Assembly (NCBI GenBank): GCA_009927245.1
Contig: RFNI01000147.1
Location: forward strand, 1 to 7,593
Direction of reading: 5' to 3'
DNA from: Actinomycetota bacterium
Lineage (GTDB): Bacteria > Actinomycetota > Actinomycetes > Actinomycetales > Microbacteriaceae
Length of the DNA stretch: 7,593 bases
This document shows, piece by piece, positions 6,551 to 7,593 of this stretch (position 1 is its first letter; each line of letters opens with the position of its first letter). The notes beneath the pieces were generated by a model, which saw nothing but the letters and a program-made list of their open reading frames with translations, made no database searches and was not told the origin of the DNA. Made by a program: the position numbers and the translations under genes.

Positions 6551-6565
6551 TATTCGTGACGAATA
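6551..6565. promoter_or_regulatory. palindromic operator candidate TATTCG-TGA-CGAATA
   Basis: Two perfect 6-base arms (6551-6556 and 6560-6565) flank a 3-base centre in the divergent intergenic region, 24 bases upstream of the exporter ATPase start. Size and symmetry fit a dimeric repressor site of the TetR, MarR or GntR kind, which often control exporters. No regulator gene is in the window, so the binding protein is unknown. Confidence 0.45.
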
Positions 6566-6602
6566 ACCAGCCACAGCCTTCTAGTCTATTCCCCGAAACT
6601 GA

Positions 6603-6608
6603 TATCCT
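6603..6608 (+). promoter_or_regulatory. candidate -10 box for a leaderless methyltransferase mRNA
   Basis: TATCCT ends 6 bases before the ATG at 6615, the distance expected between a -10 box and the transcription start when the mRNA begins at the start codon itself. There is no good Shine-Dalgarno before this ATG (only TTGAGAA directly against it), which supports leaderless initiation, common in actinobacteria. A matching -35 (around 6579-6585, TTCTAGT) is weak. Confidence 0.4.
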
Positions 6609-6614
6609 TGAGAA

Positions 6615-7481
6615 ATGGACCCCGCCAAGAGCGTCAAAGTACGCCCAGGTAATCGCCGAACAACTGGCAAAGAGCAGTTCTATACCCCAACCGATCTAGC
6701 CCTTAGATTAGCCACCCTAGTTAGCGATAAAGTTGGCGGTTTTAAAGACAAAACCGTAATTGAACCAGCTGGTGGGACAGGGTCTTTCCTTGAGGCAGCC
6801 AAAGCCTTGAAAGCGAACAAGCTAATCAGCTTTGACATTGAACCTAAAGCTGAAGGCGTATTACTGGCTGACTTCTTACTTGAAACCAAAGGCCTAGAGA
6901 AGATTAGCGATGCCATCACTATTTCTAATCCACCATTTGGCAGAAATAACTCACTGAGTATTCCCTTCTTCAATAAAGCAGCCCAGCACAGCCAATACAT
7001 AGCATTCGTAGTTCCTAGGAGCTGGCGTAAATGGTCTGTGCTAAATCGTCTAAACAGAAACTTTCATCTAGTTCATGATGAAGATCTGTCTATTGACTAT
7101 GTCGATGAACTCGGCGAGATGGTTTGGCAGAAAGCCAGACTTAACACCTGTTTCCAGATCTGGGAAAGAAGAGAAGAACTTAGACCTGTAATAAAGGTCA
7201 AAGACCAAGGACTCCTTTCAAAAGTAAAGCCAGAAGATGCTGATGTTGCACTCACTGTATTTGGCTACGGATGTGGGAAAGTTAGAACAAGCTTTGATCG
7301 AGTGCCCAACAGCACCGTCATGTTTCTGAAACTGCACGACAAGAGAGTTCTAAAGGCACTTCAGTCAGTAGATTTCAGTAAGTTTTATAAGAACACCGCT
7401 TATACAGAAGCGCTATCCCTGCAAGAAATCAGATACCTAATCAACGAGGCAGTCCTGGGTAATCCAGGGTTGGAAGAGTAA
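6615..7481 (+). CDS. SAM-dependent DNA methyltransferase, N6-adenine type, solitary
   Basis: Probable DNA adenine-N6 methyltransferase. In the 288-residue product, motif X-like FYTPTDLALRLATLV (22-36) precedes the SAM-binding motif I EPAGGTGSF (50-58). An acidic motif II follows (FDIEP, 73-77), then the catalytic motif IV NPPFG (105-109), the (N/D)PP(Y/F) signature of N6-adenine (or less often N4-cytosine) and some Gln-methylating enzymes. The order X-I-II-IV matches the gamma/TaqI-like group. The remaining 170 or so residues carry no domain I recognise and could include target recognition. It is shorter than typical restriction-modification methyltransferases, and no restriction endonuclease gene is adjacent, so an orphan regulatory or phage-derived role is possible. 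DNA as substrate is inferred, not proven. It lies 8 bases before the next gene. An ATG start without a clear SD suggests leaderless translation. Confidence 0.82.
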   Translation: MDPAKSVKVRPGNRRTTGKEQFYTPTDLALRLATLVSDKVGGFKDKTVIEPAGGTGSFLEAAKALKANKLISFDIEPKAEGVLLADFLLETKGLEKISDAITISNPPFGRNNSLSIPFFNKAAQHSQYIAFVVPRSWRKWSVLNRLNRNFHLVHDEDLSIDYVDELGEMVWQKARLNTCFQIWERREELRPVIKVKDQGLLSKVKPEDADVALTVFGYGCGKVRTSFDRVPNSTVMFLKLHDKRVLKALQSVDFSKFYKNTAYTEALSLQEIRYLINEAVLGNPGLEE

Positions 7482-7489
7482 GGCAAATA

Positions 7490-7593
7490 ATGAGTTCATT
7501 CGGATCTAGAGGAAATAGACCTGGCAAGAAAGATTCAGGTCCTAAGGCCAAGTTCAGCCAGCTCTGGCCATACATGAGAGAACAGCGCAGACT
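7490..7593 (+). CDS. N-terminal fragment of a protein, possibly an ABC exporter (membrane-ATPase fusion); runs off the window
   Basis: An open frame of 34 complete codons continues past the window edge. It starts at ATG 7490 with TAAGG (7479-7483) 6 bases upstream, an SD that overlaps the methyltransferase stop codon, so the two genes are probably co-transcribed. The product starts with a polar, Gly/Lys/Arg-rich stretch (MSSFGSRGNRPGKKDSGPKA) followed by FSQLWPYMREQRR. A phrase of the form 'LWPYxRxxRR' just before the first membrane helix is common at the N-terminus of type IV ABC exporters with fused ATPase, but no helix or catalytic motif is within view. The product call is therefore tentative. 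Confidence 0.6.
   Translation, partial: MSSFGSRGNRPGKKDSGPKAKFSQLWPYMREQRR

Larger units (their letters stand above)
6528..6614. promoter_or_regulatory. divergent promoter region between ABC exporter operon and methyltransferase gene
   Basis: These 87 bases must hold the start signals for both the leftward exporter operon and the rightward methyltransferase gene. I see a perfect 6-3-6 palindrome at 6551-6565, and a TATCCT box (6603-6608) placed for leaderless transcription of the rightward gene. On the minus strand a TACTTA/TAGATA stretch lies just inside the palindrome towards the ATPase gene and is a possible -10, but no convincing -35 pairs with it. Promoter presence is inferred from gene orientation; exact elements are tentative. 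Confidence 0.55.

Noticed and set aside
1..7593. tRNA, rRNA, CRISPR array, insertion sequence or attachment site
   Set aside because: I found no cloverleaf, repeat array, transposase motif or long terminal repeat on either strand; the window is almost fully explained by the genes listed.

Overview
The window looks like a piece of a small, low-to-moderate GC actinobacterial chromosome, probably a freshwater or marine Microbacteriaceae-type (Luna-lineage-like) organism. This is an inference from the ribD-ribE-ribBA-ribH order, Actinobacteria-like protein sequences, tight stop/start overlaps (TAATG, ATGA), heavy use of AGA and CTA codons, and very short intergenic gaps. No marker gene fixes the taxonomy.

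Region 1 (1-3466, + strand) is a riboflavin biosynthesis operon under an FMN riboswitch. The 3' half of the aptamer opens the window. A leader follows with three hairpins and two alternative pairings that could hide the ribD Shine-Dalgarno. Then come ribD (deaminase/reductase), ribE (riboflavin synthase), ribBA (DHBP synthase/GTP cyclohydrolase II) and ribH (lumazine synthase). Together they cover the path from GTP and ribulose 5-phosphate to riboflavin, except the dephosphorylation step, which is usually done by separate phosphatases. ribE and the first half of ribBA carry a cluster of single-base frame disruptions between about 1616 and 2124. They sit mostly in short homopolymer runs, and the flanking sequence is clean. 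Restoring the frames gives full-length, family-typical proteins of about 198 and 415 residues, so local sequence error is the leading explanation and real decay the alternative.

Region 2 (3467-3874, + strand) is a short hairpin spacer followed by a 124-residue four-helix membrane protein of unknown function. It ends directly against the convergent operon, with two partly overlapping inverted repeats at the junction.

Region 3 (6527-3875, - strand) is a three-gene ABC exporter operon: a DrrA/NodI-type ATPase followed by two different ABC-2 permeases, all translationally overlapped. The pair of permeases suggests a heterodimeric membrane channel.

Region 4 (6528-7593, + strand) starts with an 87-base divergent intergenic region holding a perfect 6-3-6 palindrome and a -10-like box placed for leaderless transcription. 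It drives a solitary N6-adenine-type DNA methyltransferase, followed 8 bases later by the first 34 codons of another gene that runs out of the window. No RNA gene, mobile element or CRISPR array is visible.
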